Notes: generated from the letters alone by a model not told the origin. A DNA stretch of 64,000 nt from Nesterenkonia alba DSM 19423 (GCF_000421745.1 NZ_ATXP01000005.1:62001-126000); one strand, 5' to 3'. Shown: positions 1-8,504, counted from the stretch's first letter. Program-made: numbers and translations.

Positions 1-2
1 CT

Positions 3-1139
3 GCCTCTCTGCTCGGTGACATGCGGATCACCGGGGGCTTCGAGGCCGACATCGCCGTACTCGAACTCGATGAAGCCCACGCGGTGCACTTCGTCAAACA
101 GGTCCCCCCGCGGTACTGCCTGCTGCTGAACGTCATGCGGGATCAGCTCGACCGTTTCGGGGAGATCGACACCACCGCGGGGATGCTGCGGGCCATTGCC
201 GAGGCCACCACGGAGGGTGTGGTACTCAACCGGGAGGATCCGCGGGTCGCGGCAATCGCTGAGGCCCTGACCGACCAGCAGGTCCGCTATTTCGGGCTGG
301 GAGAGGCGGTCAAGCACCACTTCCCCTCCGACGACGACCTGCACAGTGCTGATTTACACGATAGCCCGTCACACCACACCGCTTCCCCCGGTGCCCGGTC
401 AGACAGTGCCAGTTCACACCATGCCCGCTCCGACAGTGCCGCTGTGGAGACCTCGCCCACCTCCGCCGTATCAGGTGACCTACAGCATCAGGCGAGAACG
501 ACCAAACAGGTCGCCGCCGACGTCGTCCTCACTGGGTTAGGAACTCAGGAGGGCACCTTCCGCATCGGTGGGGAGGAGATCACCACCCCGCTGCGGGTCA
601 ACGGGGCGTACAACACCTACAACGCCGCCGCCGCACTGGCCCTGGTGCGCCTGGCCCTGGGGGAGGACCGGGACAACACGGCCCTGCTGCGCAGCCTGGC
701 GGAGGTCTCCCCTGCTTTCGGGCGTGGTGAGTCGTTGACAGTTGGCGGGCAGCCATTGGATCTGGTGCTGGTGAAGAACCCGGCGGGATTCCGGCTGGGA
801 CTGAGCAGCTTCCCGCATGCCGGCACTGCCACGATGATCGCCATTAATGACAACTACGCCGACGGGCGGGATATGAGCTGGCTGTGGGATGTCTCCTTCG
901 GCCTGTTGGCTGCCGGTGGGGTGCGGATGGTCTCGGGGGTGCGGGCTTATGACATGGCCCTGCGTCTGGTGTACGACGACGTCGCCGTCGCCGCCGTGGA
1001 ACCGGATCTCGCCTCCGCGTTGGATTCCTTCATCGCTGAGCACCCCGATGAGCCCAAGCGCATCTACTGCACGTACACGGCGATGCTCACCCTGCGCCGT
1101 GAACTGGCCCGCTACACCGAGGTGGAGGCTTTCGCATGA
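3..1139 (+). CDS. murT: MurT, lipid II isoglutaminyl synthase Mur-ligase-like subunit (5' truncated)
   Basis: With GatD it amidates the alpha-carboxyl of D-glutamate in lipid II, using ATP and ammonia. The frame is open to the left edge of the window, so the N-terminus and its Walker loop lie outside. Visible family marks are NVMRDQLDRFGE in the central domain, then ADGRDMSWLWD and LVKNPAGF in the C-terminal DUF1727 part. It overlaps gatD by 4 bp (ATGA), the usual arrangement. Odd feature: the region after VRYFGLGE, where many MurT proteins have a four-cysteine zinc ribbon, has no cysteines. It holds a Ser/His/Ala-rich stretch of about 55 residues with an internal near-duplication (ARSDSASSHH then ARSDSA). 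Identity is secure; the ribbon loss is inferred from memory of the family. Confidence 0.93.
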   Translation, partial: ASLLGDMRITGGFEADIAVLELDEAHAVHFVKQVPPRYCLLLNVMRDQLDRFGEIDTTAGMLRAIAEATTEGVVLNREDPRVAAIAEALTDQQVRYFGLGEAVKHHFPSDDDLHSADLHDSPSHHTASPGARSDSASSHHARSDSAAVETSPTSAVSGDLQHQARTTKQVAADVVLTGLGTQEGTFRIGGEEITTPLRVNGAYNTYNAAAALALVRLALGEDRDNTALLRSLAEVSPAFGRGESLTVGGQPLDLVLVKNPAGFRLGLSSFPHAGTATMIAINDNYADGRDMSWLWDVSFGLLAAGGVRMVSGVRAYDMALRLVYDDVAVAAVEPDLASALDSFIAEHPDEPKRIYCTYTAMLTLRRELARYTEVEAFA

Positions 1140-1891
1140 GCCCCGTTGCCCCCAAACCTGTGCACGTGGTGCAGCTCTACCCCCGGGATATGAACATCTA
1201 CGGGGACTTCGGCAATGCCTTAGTGCTCAAGCAACGGTTGGCCTGGTACGGCTACGAACCGGTCATGCACTCCTATGACCCCGGAGATGAGTTCCCCGAG
1301 CAGGCCGATATTCTCATCGGCGGCGGCGGGCAGGACTCCGGACAGGACACTATTCAGGCGGATCTGTTGGAGTGCGGAGACCGGTTACGCGCTCTGGCGG
1401 AGGCGGGGACTCCCATGCTGATGATCTGCGGGTTGTATCAGCTCTTCGGGCATTACTTTCAGACTCGGTCGGGTTCACGGATCCAGGGGATTGGTGTGCT
1501 GGACGTGACCACTTACGGCACCGATGAGCGGCTGATCGGCAATGTCGTCGTCGAATCGGAGGAGTTCGGCCGGATCATCGGCTATGAGAACCACTCCGGG
1601 CAGACCCGGCTCGGTGCCGAGGTCCAGCCGCTGGGGCGGGTGAGCAAAGGGGCCGGTAATGACGCCGACTCCGGGTATGAGGGCGCCCGGTGGCGCAATG
1701 TGCTGGGCAGCTACCTTCACGGTGCGCTGCTGCCAAAGAATCCCGCGGTGGCTGATTTCCTCATCGCTACAGCGGTGCAGCGCCGTTACGGGGACTCGTT
1801 GGGGGCTCTGGATGCCCCGCAGCTGGGGCCGGTGAGTTTGACTGAACTGACGGAGAAGGCCCGAGTCACCGCGGCTTCCCGGCCGCGCTGA
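1136..1891 (+). CDS. gatD: GatD, lipid II isoglutaminyl synthase glutaminase subunit
   Basis: Class I (CobB/CobQ-like) glutamine amidotransferase that hydrolyses glutamine and passes ammonia to MurT. The 251-residue protein begins with VVQLYPRDMNIYGDFGN, has a glycine-rich IGGGGQDSGQD, the nucleophile Cys98 in MLMICGLYQLFG, and a catalytic-type His195 in GSYLHGALLPKNP. The ATG overlaps the murT stop, so translation is probably coupled. There is no obvious T-rich terminator before the convergent crgA gene. Confidence 0.95.
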   Translation: MSPVAPKPVHVVQLYPRDMNIYGDFGNALVLKQRLAWYGYEPVMHSYDPGDEFPEQADILIGGGGQDSGQDTIQADLLECGDRLRALAEAGTPMLMICGLYQLFGHYFQTRSGSRIQGIGVLDVTTYGTDERLIGNVVVESEEFGRIIGYENHSGQTRLGAEVQPLGRVSKGAGNDADSGYEGARWRNVLGSYLHGALLPKNPAVADFLIATAVQRRYGDSLGALDAPQLGPVSLTELTEKARVTAASRPR

Positions 1892-1918
1892 GCGTCCGCG
1901 CGCTTATCAGGGTGCGAG

Positions 1919-2254
1919 TTATTTCCACCGCATCATCATGAAGAAGCCAACCATGGCGACCACGAATCCGATGATGATGTTCCAGCCGCCCACGCTCAGC
2001 GGCAACTCGGGAAGACCCTCCGCCGAGGTGGTCACGTACCAGGTGACGATCCACAGCAGACCCACTAGCAGCAGACCCACCATGGTCGCCTTGTACCAGG
2101 TGGGTAGCTGGCCTTCGGCCTCGAGGTCCTTTCCGAGCTCGAGCGCGCTGGAGTCGCGCAGCGGGGAGTCCGAGGGCTGCTCGGCTCCGGATTCGGAAGC
2201 AGCACTGCCCTTGGCGCGCTTGCCGCGGTTCTTCCGGTGCTTGGACTCTGGCAC
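1919..2254 (-). CDS. crgA: CrgA, cell division regulator
   Basis: Small septal membrane protein that in mycobacteria and Streptomyces helps assemble the FtsZ/FtsI division complex. A basic N-terminal tail (PESKHRKNRGKRAK) is followed by an acidic linker and two membrane segments, around YKATMVGLLLVGLLWIVTWYV and WNIIIGFVVAMVGFFMM, ending MRWK as usual. Two GTG starts are possible. The inner one at 2254 has GAGGAG five bases upstream and matches the family N-terminus; the outer one at 2260 overlaps that ribosome site. Divergent from the sortase gene, as in other actinobacteria. Confidence 0.9.
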   Translation of the reverse strand: MPESKHRKNRGKRAKGSAASESGAEQPSDSPLRDSSALELGKDLEAEGQLPTWYKATMVGLLLVGLLWIVTWYVTTSAEGLPELPLSVGGWNIIIGFVVAMVGFFMMMRWK

Positions 2255-2356
2255 TGGCACTCCTCAGCTGAAATCTGCGATGCTTGTAACCGCACGGCGT
2301 CCGCCGTGTCAGTGTTCGGCTGTGCGCCATTCTACGCAACTGTGAGAACAGGACCT

Positions 2357-3262
2357 ATGACTGTCACTGCTCCCCGCCACGCGGCCACCGGTCAGCGCGG
2401 TGCCCCGCCGTCCGGTCCGCCGGCTCCGCCTTCGCGTCGGGACTCCCGTTCCGGGGGTCGTCCGCGCCGACGGCGCAGTGTCGCCTCCACCATCATTGGC
2501 GGCATCGGGGAGTTGCTCATCACCCTGGGTGTGCTTGGGTTGCTGTTTGTGGTGTGGGAGTTGTGGTGGACCGGGATCGAAGCCGACAGCGAACGTCAGG
2601 AGACCCTCGAACAGTTCTACTCCGATGACGGGCTGCAGGCGGCACCCGCCCGGGAGACCGGCGGGCCGGACCCGGCCGACTTCGAGGTGTGTATGACGCT
2701 CGAAGACGGCACCGAGATCGGCTGTGCTGACTACATGGCCGAGCAAACCGGCTGGGATGACGTCATGGGGGTGATGTACGCCCCGCGCCTGGGTGAGGAC
2801 TGGGCTGCACCCATCCGTCACGGCGTGGGACGTGAACAGATTGACCGCGGCGGAGTCGGCCACTACCCAGACACCCAGTTGCCCGGAGAGCTGGGAAACT
2901 TCGCAGTGGCCGGTCACCGGAACACCTACGCCTCCATGCTCGGCAATCAGGATGCCTTGCAGACCGGGGATCAGATCTATGTGGTCTCCGCCGGCGATGG
3001 CATGTTCATCTACGAGGTAGCCGAACGCCGTGTGGTCCAGCCCAACGAGACCGATGTTCTCCTCCCGGTCCCGGGAGAACCGGACCTTGAGCCGGAGACT
3101 GGCATCTTGACCCTGACCACCTGCCACCCGATGTACTCCAATGCCGAACGTCTCATCCACCACGCGGAGATCGTGGACTTCATCCCCCTCGGCGGTGAGG
3201 CCCCCGAGGACATCGCCCACCACGAGGGCATCGACCAGTTGTTCTACACCGGAGACGAGTAG
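2357..3262 (+). CDS. Class E sortase
   Basis: Membrane-anchored cysteine transpeptidase that attaches LPXTG/LAXTG-type proteins to peptidoglycan. The ATG at 2357 gives 301 residues: an Arg/Pro-rich cytoplasmic tail (about 1-38), one membrane helix (about 42-68), then the sortase beta-barrel. The catalytic residues are visible: His187 in VAGHRNTY, Cys256 in TLTTCHP and Arg265 in NAERLI. The next gene follows after 2 bp and pabA after it, which is the crgA-srtE-pabA order of actinobacteria. No sortase substrate with a C-terminal sorting signal was seen in this window. Confidence 0.93.
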   Translation: MTVTAPRHAATGQRGAPPSGPPAPPSRRDSRSGGRPRRRRSVASTIIGGIGELLITLGVLGLLFVVWELWWTGIEADSERQETLEQFYSDDGLQAAPARETGGPDPADFEVCMTLEDGTEIGCADYMAEQTGWDDVMGVMYAPRLGEDWAAPIRHGVGREQIDRGGVGHYPDTQLPGELGNFAVAGHRNTYASMLGNQDALQTGDQIYVVSAGDGMFIYEVAERRVVQPNETDVLLPVPGEPDLEPETGILTLTTCHPMYSNAERLIHHAEIVDFIPLGGEAPEDIAHHEGIDQLFYTGDE

Positions 3263-3264
3263 CC

Positions 3265-3429
3265 ATGTACGCCTGGATTTTCAATGAGGTGCTCCCCGGC
3301 CCCCTGTGGCTGCGCATCATCCTGGCCCTGCTGTTGGTCGCCGCCACCGTCTTCGTGCTCATGGAGTTCGTCTTCCCCGTGGTGAGCGAATACAGCCCGC
3401 TGAATGACTCCACCCTGGACGGGAGCTGA
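3265..3429 (+). CDS. Small single-pass membrane protein of 54 residues
   Basis: Starts 2 bp after the sortase stop and ends 1 bp before pabA, so it is co-transcribed. The sequence begins MYAWIFNEVLPGPLWLR, continues with one hydrophobic helix of about 22 residues (IILALLLVAATVFVLMEFVF) and ends in a short polar tail. Similar tiny proteins occupy this slot between sortase and pabA in related genomes. Function unknown; its position suggests an envelope role. Coding character is supported by the tight spacing on both sides. Confidence 0.8.
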   Translation: MYAWIFNEVLPGPLWLRIILALLLVAATVFVLMEFVFPVVSEYSPLNDSTLDGS

Positions 3430-3430
3430 T

Positions 3431-4126
3431 ATGGCAGACACTTCTGACCGGCAGGACCGTCCGACCCCCGGCACCGAGGGTTTCACCGCCCGTATCCTGG
3501 TCATCGATAACTACGACAGCTTCGTCTACACCCTGGTCGGTTATCTGCGTGAGCTCGGAGCCGAGACCACCGTGATCCGTAACGACGACGTCAGCCTCGC
3601 TGAAGCGAAGACACTGGCCGCTGAACACGACGGTGTGCTCATCTCCCCAGGGCCCGGAACCCCCGCCGAGGCCGGCATCTCCGTGGAGCTGATCCGCTGG
3701 TGTGCTCAGGCACGCTCCCCGATGCTCGGTGTCTGCCTGGGGCACCAGGGCCTCGGGGAGGCTTTCGGCGCGGAGGTCACCCACGCCCCGGAGTTGATGC
3801 ACGGTAAGACCTCCCCGGTGCGGCACACTGGGCATGTGTCCTTCGCTGGGCTGCCGGAGACCTTTGAGGCCACCCGGTACCACTCTCTGACCGTCGCTCC
3901 AGACTCGGTACCGGACGTTCTAGAGATCACCGCGACGACCGAGGACGGCGTCATCATGGGGCTGGCCCACCGGGATGCTCCCCTGTGGGGGATGCAGTAC
4001 CACCCGGAGTCAGTGCTCACCGAAGGCGGATACCGCATGCTAGGCAACTGGTTGGAATCCCTGGGCCAACTCGGCGCCGCCGAGAAAGCCGCCCAGCTGA
4101 ACCCCATCAGCCGCAGCACACCCTGA
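3431..4126 (+). CDS. pabA: Glutamine amidotransferase, aminodeoxychorismate/anthranilate synthase component II
   Basis: Class I glutaminase subunit that supplies ammonia to a chorismate-converting partner for p-aminobenzoate (folate) or anthranilate synthesis. The 231-residue protein has VIDNYDSFVYTL at the N-terminus, the oxyanion region SPGPGTPAEAG, the nucleophile Cys102 in GVCLGHQG and the His-Glu pair in MQYHPESVLTEGG. ATG 3431 is preceded by GGGAGCTG. No component I gene is nearby. In mycobacteria this locus continues into pknB and pknA; here a terminator follows instead. Confidence 0.92.
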   Translation: MADTSDRQDRPTPGTEGFTARILVIDNYDSFVYTLVGYLRELGAETTVIRNDDVSLAEAKTLAAEHDGVLISPGPGTPAEAGISVELIRWCAQARSPMLGVCLGHQGLGEAFGAEVTHAPELMHGKTSPVRHTGHVSFAGLPETFEATRYHSLTVAPDSVPDVLEITATTEDGVIMGLAHRDAPLWGMQYHPESVLTEGGYRMLGNWLESLGQLGAAEKAAQLNPISRSTP

Positions 4127-4245
4127 CCGAGCCGGCAGAGGCCGAAACCACCCGGTGATAACGAACCACGCGGCAGGCACGTCACCAGCAGGTCACCCAC
4201 CCGGATTGTGACCGATAACCCTCACTCGGATCGGGAGGTCGCACG

Positions 4246-4289
4246 CAGAGAAAAAGGACCCGGCGTAGTTGCCGAGTCCTTTTTCTCTG
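4246..4289. terminator. Bidirectional intrinsic terminator
   Basis: A 14-bp perfect inverted repeat, CAGAGAAAAAGGAC at 4246-4259 with its complement at 4276-4289, extended by an inner CGGC/GCCG pair. The A-run and T-run at the outer ends let it act on both strands. It sits between the convergent pabA and DUF5324-like genes. Confidence 0.9.
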
Positions 4290-4317
4290 TACTGCGGTCA
4301 GCGGTGAGACATCGTCT

Positions 4318-5088
4318 TCAGCTGGTGGCCGGCTTGGGCGAGGGAACCTCGGCCTCAGTCGGCTTGGTGTCAGCGTTGGTCTCCGCCTGAGCACCGGGGG
4401 CACCGGAGTCCTGCTGTGGCTTGGAGACCGGCTCCGGCTTCTTCCACGGGTCCTCCACCGGCTGGGAGGCCCGCCACACGGCCACACCGGCAGTAACACC
4501 GGCAGCCACAAGGCCGAAGACCAGCAGGGCCTTCTTCTTGCCGCTGCCCTTCTGCTGCTTCTTCAACTCCTTGGACGCCTTTTTGGCGTATTTCTCGGAG
4601 TTCTTCCGCAGCTTCTTGACGATCTTCTTATCGCCAGTGGCCTTGATGAGCGCCTTCTCCACCCGCGGGTCAACCTCCGCCTTGTGGATGAGCTTGGCGG
4701 TTTTGTCCGCGTAGCCGCCGAGGGTACCGGCTGCAGCGGGGACGTACTTTTTGCGCACATCCGCTTTGGCACTGTCGTACTTCTTCAGCACCTTCTGGAT
4801 GTCCTTCTTCGCCTTGGGGGGCAGCTTGTCGTACTGACCGCTGAGCCCCTTGCTGGCCTGGGATGAGACCTTCTTGACCTGCTCTCCGGCCACAGCGGCA
4901 CCGTCTCCGACGGCGTGGAGAGCCTTGGCCGAAGCGTCCTGAACCATCGGAGCGCCTTTCCGGTAGGTGTCCTCCGCCCAGTTAGCGGCAGTACCCACCG
5001 CGGGCGCGGCCCATTCCACGGCAGTGTCGACGCCGGCGAGCACTTTGTGCCCCCAGGTGTGGCTCGGTTTTTTCTTCTTACCGAACAT
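4318..5088 (-). CDS. Lys/Ala-rich helical protein with C-terminal membrane helix, DUF5324-like
   Basis: 256 residues starting MFGKKKKPSHTWG, with GGAGGA seven bases upstream. About 190 residues of Lys/Ala-rich amphipathic helix are followed by one hydrophobic segment (ALLVFGLVAAGVTAGVAVW), the short motif EDPWKKPEP, and a Pro/Glu-rich disordered tail. This architecture and the position next to a cyclophilin gene near crgA resemble the DUF5324 family; the assignment is by pattern only. Function unknown. The tail orientation suggests a membrane-anchored protein with a large basic helical domain that could bind DNA or the cell envelope. Confidence 0.7.
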   Translation of the reverse strand: MFGKKKKPSHTWGHKVLAGVDTAVEWAAPAVGTAANWAEDTYRKGAPMVQDASAKALHAVGDGAAVAGEQVKKVSSQASKGLSGQYDKLPPKAKKDIQKVLKKYDSAKADVRKKYVPAAAGTLGGYADKTAKLIHKAEVDPRVEKALIKATGDKKIVKKLRKNSEKYAKKASKELKKQQKGSGKKKALLVFGLVAAGVTAGVAVWRASQPVEDPWKKPEPVSKPQQDSGAPGAQAETNADTKPTEAEVPSPKPATS

Positions 5089-5231
5089 GCGTTTCCTCCG
5101 AATCAGGATCGGTGACAGGGCTTAGCCTACGTGAGCAAGGGGGACCACTGCCATGGCACGCCGCCCTTGATACGGATTCACTCAGGTTTATTTCAGAGTG
5201 CGTAAAGCAAGGCCCGTGCGAGAATGGCCTC

Positions 5232-5777
5232 ATGAGCGCTATTGCTACCCACACTGCCACGATCCGCACCAACCGCGGAGACATCGTCGTCGACCTCTTC
5301 GGCAATCACGCCCCCAAGACGGTGAAGAACTTCATCGGCCTGGCCACCGGCGAACAGCCCTGGAAGCACCCGGAGACCGGGGAAGACAAAACCGGCACGC
5401 CCCTGTACGACGGCACGGTTTTCCACCGCGTCATCGCCGACTTCATGATTCAGGGCGGGGACCCGCTGGGTCTGGGCGTGGGGGGTCCCGGCTACCAGTT
5501 TGAGGACGAGATCCACCCGGAGCTGGACTTCACGCAGCCCTACAAGTTGGCCATGGCCAACGCCGGTCCCGGCACCAACGGCTCGCAGTTCTTCATCACC
5601 ACTGTGGCGACCACGTGGCTGCAGGGCAAGCACACGATCTTCGGCGAGGTCCGTGACACCGCCTCCCAGCAGGTGGTCAACCAGCTGAACACTGTCTCCA
5701 CCGATATGCGTGACCGTCCCACTGAGGACATCGTCATCACCACCATCGACGTCGCTCCCGCTGCCCCGGCGAACTGA
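5232..5777 (+). CDS. ppiA: Cyclophilin-type peptidyl-prolyl cis-trans isomerase
   Basis: Catalyses proline isomerisation in protein folding. The 181-residue protein is close to a minimal cyclophilin and has no signal peptide, so it is cytoplasmic. Core motifs are FHRVIADFMIQGGDP (active-site Arg-Val-Ile), GPGTNGSQFFITT and WLQGKHTIFGEV. ATG 5232 was chosen because the conserved start of the fold (ATIRTNRGDIVVDLF) follows at once. The equivalent gene in mycobacteria lies in the same origin-proximal cluster. The rhomboid gene follows after 11 bp. Confidence 0.95.
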   Translation: MSAIATHTATIRTNRGDIVVDLFGNHAPKTVKNFIGLATGEQPWKHPETGEDKTGTPLYDGTVFHRVIADFMIQGGDPLGLGVGGPGYQFEDEIHPELDFTQPYKLAMANAGPGTNGSQFFITTVATTWLQGKHTIFGEVRDTASQQVVNQLNTVSTDMRDRPTEDIVITTIDVAPAAPAN

Positions 5778-5788
5778 CCTTCCCCGCG

Positions 5789-6670
5789 GTGAACGTCTGC
5801 TTCTTCCACCCAGACCGGCCGGCGTATATCCAGTGCCAACGCTGTGACCGGCCGGTCTGTCCGGAATGCCAGATCACCGCCCCGGTGGGGTTCCACTGCC
5901 CCAGTTGCGTCCAACAGGCGGCAGCCCGTCGCCCCATTCAGCGCACGCAGTTCGGCGCCGCTGTCCGGGCGGATGAGAAACCGAAGGTGACCTACACGGT
6001 CATCGCGATCTGCGCGGTGATGTACCTGCTGCAACTGGCCACCTGGCAACACGGCGGTGCCGCGCAGCGACTCACGGGTGTGGATCTGCCAGATGTCACC
6101 CGATTGATGTGGTTTGCTCCCATGGATGCCTCGGCCCACGCTGTGGCCACCGGGACCTTTGAGCCGTGGCGGATGCTGACCTCAGCGATCCTCCACCACC
6201 CTCAGGCCGGGGTGCACATCCTGTTCAATATGCTCGCCCTGTGGTTCGTGGGCCGGGTCATCGAGCCGACCATCGGTCGTGCCCGCTTCGCCGCACTGCT
6301 GGGTCTGTCCGCTTTCGGCGGCTCAGTGGCCGTGCTGTTCCTGACCCACCCCGCTGTGCCCACCCTGGGCGCTTCCGGGGCTGTCTTTGGCCTGTTCGGA
6401 GCGTTGTTCATCCTCATGCGCGCCACCGGTGGGGAAACCGGCGGGATTGTTGCGCTCATTGCGGTGAACATGGTGGTCAGCTTCATCTTCGACGGGATCT
6501 CCTGGCAGGGTCATCTCGGCGGTCTGCTCACTGGTGCCCTGGTGGCCTTCGTGATCGTCCGCGCACCCCGACGTGGGCGCACCCTGTGGCACACTTTGGG
6601 GCTTGCCGGCGTCGGCGTCGTGCTCCTGATCCTGGCAACCATCGGGGCCTTCACCGTCCCCAGCGCATAA
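5789..6670 (+). CDS. Rhomboid family intramembrane serine protease with N-terminal zinc finger
   Basis: 293 residues from a GTG start. Residues about 1-45 form a B-box-like zinc finger with paired cysteines (CFFHPDRPAYIQCQRC, CPEC, CPSC). Six to seven membrane helices follow, with the catalytic Ser196 in GASGAVFG and His242 in QGHLGGLLTG. It would cleave single-pass membrane proteins inside the bilayer. Likely co-transcribed with ppiA. Confidence 0.93.
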   Translation: MNVCFFHPDRPAYIQCQRCDRPVCPECQITAPVGFHCPSCVQQAAARRPIQRTQFGAAVRADEKPKVTYTVIAICAVMYLLQLATWQHGGAAQRLTGVDLPDVTRLMWFAPMDASAHAVATGTFEPWRMLTSAILHHPQAGVHILFNMLALWFVGRVIEPTIGRARFAALLGLSAFGGSVAVLFLTHPAVPTLGASGAVFGLFGALFILMRATGGETGGIVALIAVNMVVSFIFDGISWQGHLGGLLTGALVAFVIVRAPRRGRTLWHTLGLAGVGVVLLILATIGAFTVPSA

Positions 6671-6686
6671 GCCTCGCTGTGAATCC

Positions 6687-6760
6687 CTGGGGATAACCCT
6701 GTGGATATGTGGGAATTACACACGTGTAGTTCTCCACACTGGGGATAACCCTGTGGAAAA
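6687..6760. repeat. Two 19-bp direct repeats forming a DnaA-box-like cluster
   Basis: CTGGGGATAACCCTGTGGA occurs exactly at 6687-6705 and 6739-6757, 52 bp apart. Each copy holds TGGGGATAA (complement TTATCCCCA) and a second box-like string, TGTGGATAT at 6700-6708 and TGTGGAAAA at 6752-6760. The cluster lies in the 111-bp gap between the convergent rhomboid and CoA-transferase genes and is followed by a GACGACGTCGTC palindrome. It is 27 kb from oriC. Confidence 0.6.
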
Positions 6761-6781
6761 CGACGACGTCGTCGTCAGTGG

Positions 6782-8287
6782 TCACATCTGACCGTGAGCT
6801 TGGTAGTTCTCATGCCAGCTGAGCGCTTCGGCCAGCAAGTGCGGAGTGTGGCGGCCAGTGGGGTTGCCCGCCACTGCGCGGTCCAGGTAATCCTGCAGCC
6901 GGTCCTGGTAGTCCGGGTGGGCGCACTGGGCGATGATCCTCCTCGCCCGTGCCTGCGGGGAGAGCCCGCGCAGATCAGCGAGTCCCTTCTCCGTGACGAG
7001 GATCTGCACATCGTGCTCGGTGTGGTCCACATGGGAGGCAAACGGCACGATCGCGGAGATGGCCCCGCCCTTGGCGGTCGAAGGGGAGACAAAGAAGTTC
7101 AGGTAGGCGTTGCGGGCGAAGTCCCCCGAACCGCCAATCCCGTTGATGATGGAAGAGCCCATCACATGGGTGGAGTTCACATTCCCGTAGATATCGGCTT
7201 CGACCATCCCATTGATGGCGATGATCCCGAGCCGACGGACGGCCTCCGGGTGGTTGGAGATCTCCTGAGTGCGCAGCAGAATCCGACCCTTGTAGGACTC
7301 GATGTTGCGGTTAAAGTCCTCGGCCCGTTCCGCGGAGAGAGAAAACGACGTCGCCGAGACAGCGGTCAGCTTGCCGGTGTCGATGAGGTCGAGCATTCCG
7401 TCTTGGATGACCTCGGTATAGGCGGTGAGGTCCTCGAATTCGCTGTGGGCCAGGTTGGCCATCACCGCGTTGGCCACATTGCCCACCCCGGACTGGATGG
7501 GCAGGAGGTTCTTCGGCAACCTGCCCTGTTGGATTTCGAAACGCAGGAAGTCCACCACGTGGTCAGCCATCGCCCGGGAGGTCTCGTCGGCGGGTTTGAA
7601 CGCAGCGTTGCGGTCCGGGGCATCAGTTTCGACCACGGCGATGACTTTCTCCGCATCGACCCGCAGGTAGGGGTCTCCGATCCGCTGCATCGGTTCGAAC
7701 AGCTCGATGGGTCGACGCTCCGGTGGCAGCCGGGTGCCGTAGTAGACGTCGTGGAAGCCTTCGTACTCCCGGGGGTGCCAGGAGTTGACCTCCAGGATGA
7801 CCTTATCGGCCAGGTCCAGCCAGGTCTTGTTGTTTCCCACCGAGCTGGAGGGCACCAACAAACCGTTGGGCAGGATGGCAGAGACCTCGATGACGGCCAC
7901 GGTGATGTCCCCGTAGAACCCGAACCAGGCCTGCTGGGCGGAGTGGCTCAGGTGGGTATCGACGTACTCGGTCTGGCCGGTGTTGATGGCCTTGCGCAGA
8001 GCCGGGTCAGACTGGAAAGGCGTGCGCTTGCGGATCGCTCCGGCCTCGGCGAGCACCCCGTCAGCTTCCGGTGCGGTGGAGGCGCCGGTGAGTAGTTCGA
8101 CGCCGAAGCTCTCCCCGCGTGCGTGCGCTTCCCGGGCGCGTTCGGCCAGTGCACTGGGAACCGCCTTGGGGTACCCGGACCCGGTGAAGCCGCTCATGCC
8201 GATCCGGTCGCCGTCGCTGATGAAGCTCGCCGCCTCGTCGGCGGTGGTCACCTTGGTGCTCAGAACCGGACACGTGATGCGAGACAT
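6782..8287 (-). CDS. Acetyl-CoA hydrolase / succinyl-CoA:acetate CoA-transferase family protein
   Basis: 501 residues, full length for the Ach1/Cat1/AarC family, which moves CoA between succinate, acetate or propionate. It opens with the two-fold GDRIGMSGFTGSGYPKAVP and has SGVGNVANAV followed by the probable catalytic Glu292 in YTEVIQDG. GSSIINGIGGSGDFARNAYL lies in the C-terminal half. This family interconverts acetate and acetyl-CoA during acetate stress or growth on fatty acids. No neighbour shares its pathway. Three phased repeats lie about 100 bp upstream of its start and may be operator sites. Confidence 0.93.
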   Translation of the reverse strand: MSRITCPVLSTKVTTADEAASFISDGDRIGMSGFTGSGYPKAVPSALAERAREAHARGESFGVELLTGASTAPEADGVLAEAGAIRKRTPFQSDPALRKAINTGQTEYVDTHLSHSAQQAWFGFYGDITVAVIEVSAILPNGLLVPSSSVGNNKTWLDLADKVILEVNSWHPREYEGFHDVYYGTRLPPERRPIELFEPMQRIGDPYLRVDAEKVIAVVETDAPDRNAAFKPADETSRAMADHVVDFLRFEIQQGRLPKNLLPIQSGVGNVANAVMANLAHSEFEDLTAYTEVIQDGMLDLIDTGKLTAVSATSFSLSAERAEDFNRNIESYKGRILLRTQEISNHPEAVRRLGIIAINGMVEADIYGNVNSTHVMGSSIINGIGGSGDFARNAYLNFFVSPSTAKGGAISAIVPFASHVDHTEHDVQILVTEKGLADLRGLSPQARARRIIAQCAHPDYQDRLQDYLDRAVAGNPTGRHTPHLLAEALSWHENYQAHGQM

Positions 8288-8382
8288 GGCGGAATCAGCT
8301 CTTTCTAGGTGGGGACAGAGGCTGCGCTGGCGGCACAGACCTCTCCACTCTATGTCTCAGGTCACGCTCACGCATCTCGACA

Positions 8383-8438
8383 GGCCCGTTCATCTGTCAA
8401 AACGGACCGTTCATCGGCTGTTTTCGACCGTTTGCATC
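8383..8438. promoter_or_regulatory. Three repeats with 21-bp period upstream of the CoA-transferase gene
   Basis: GGCCCGTTCATC at 8383, GGACCGTTCATC at 8404 and CGACCGTTTGCATC at 8425 start exactly 21 bp apart (two helical turns). They lie in the 284-bp gap between the divergent CoA-transferase and copper ATPase genes. Their distance to the ATPase start and the separate CsoR boxes make the CoA-transferase the likelier target. The binding protein is unknown. Confidence 0.5.
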
Positions 8439-8504
8439 GCCAAGCAACCGCCCATCACTGCGCCAGAGAGCGCCTGTGACCCCTGCGACTCCGTTTTACA
8501 CCTG

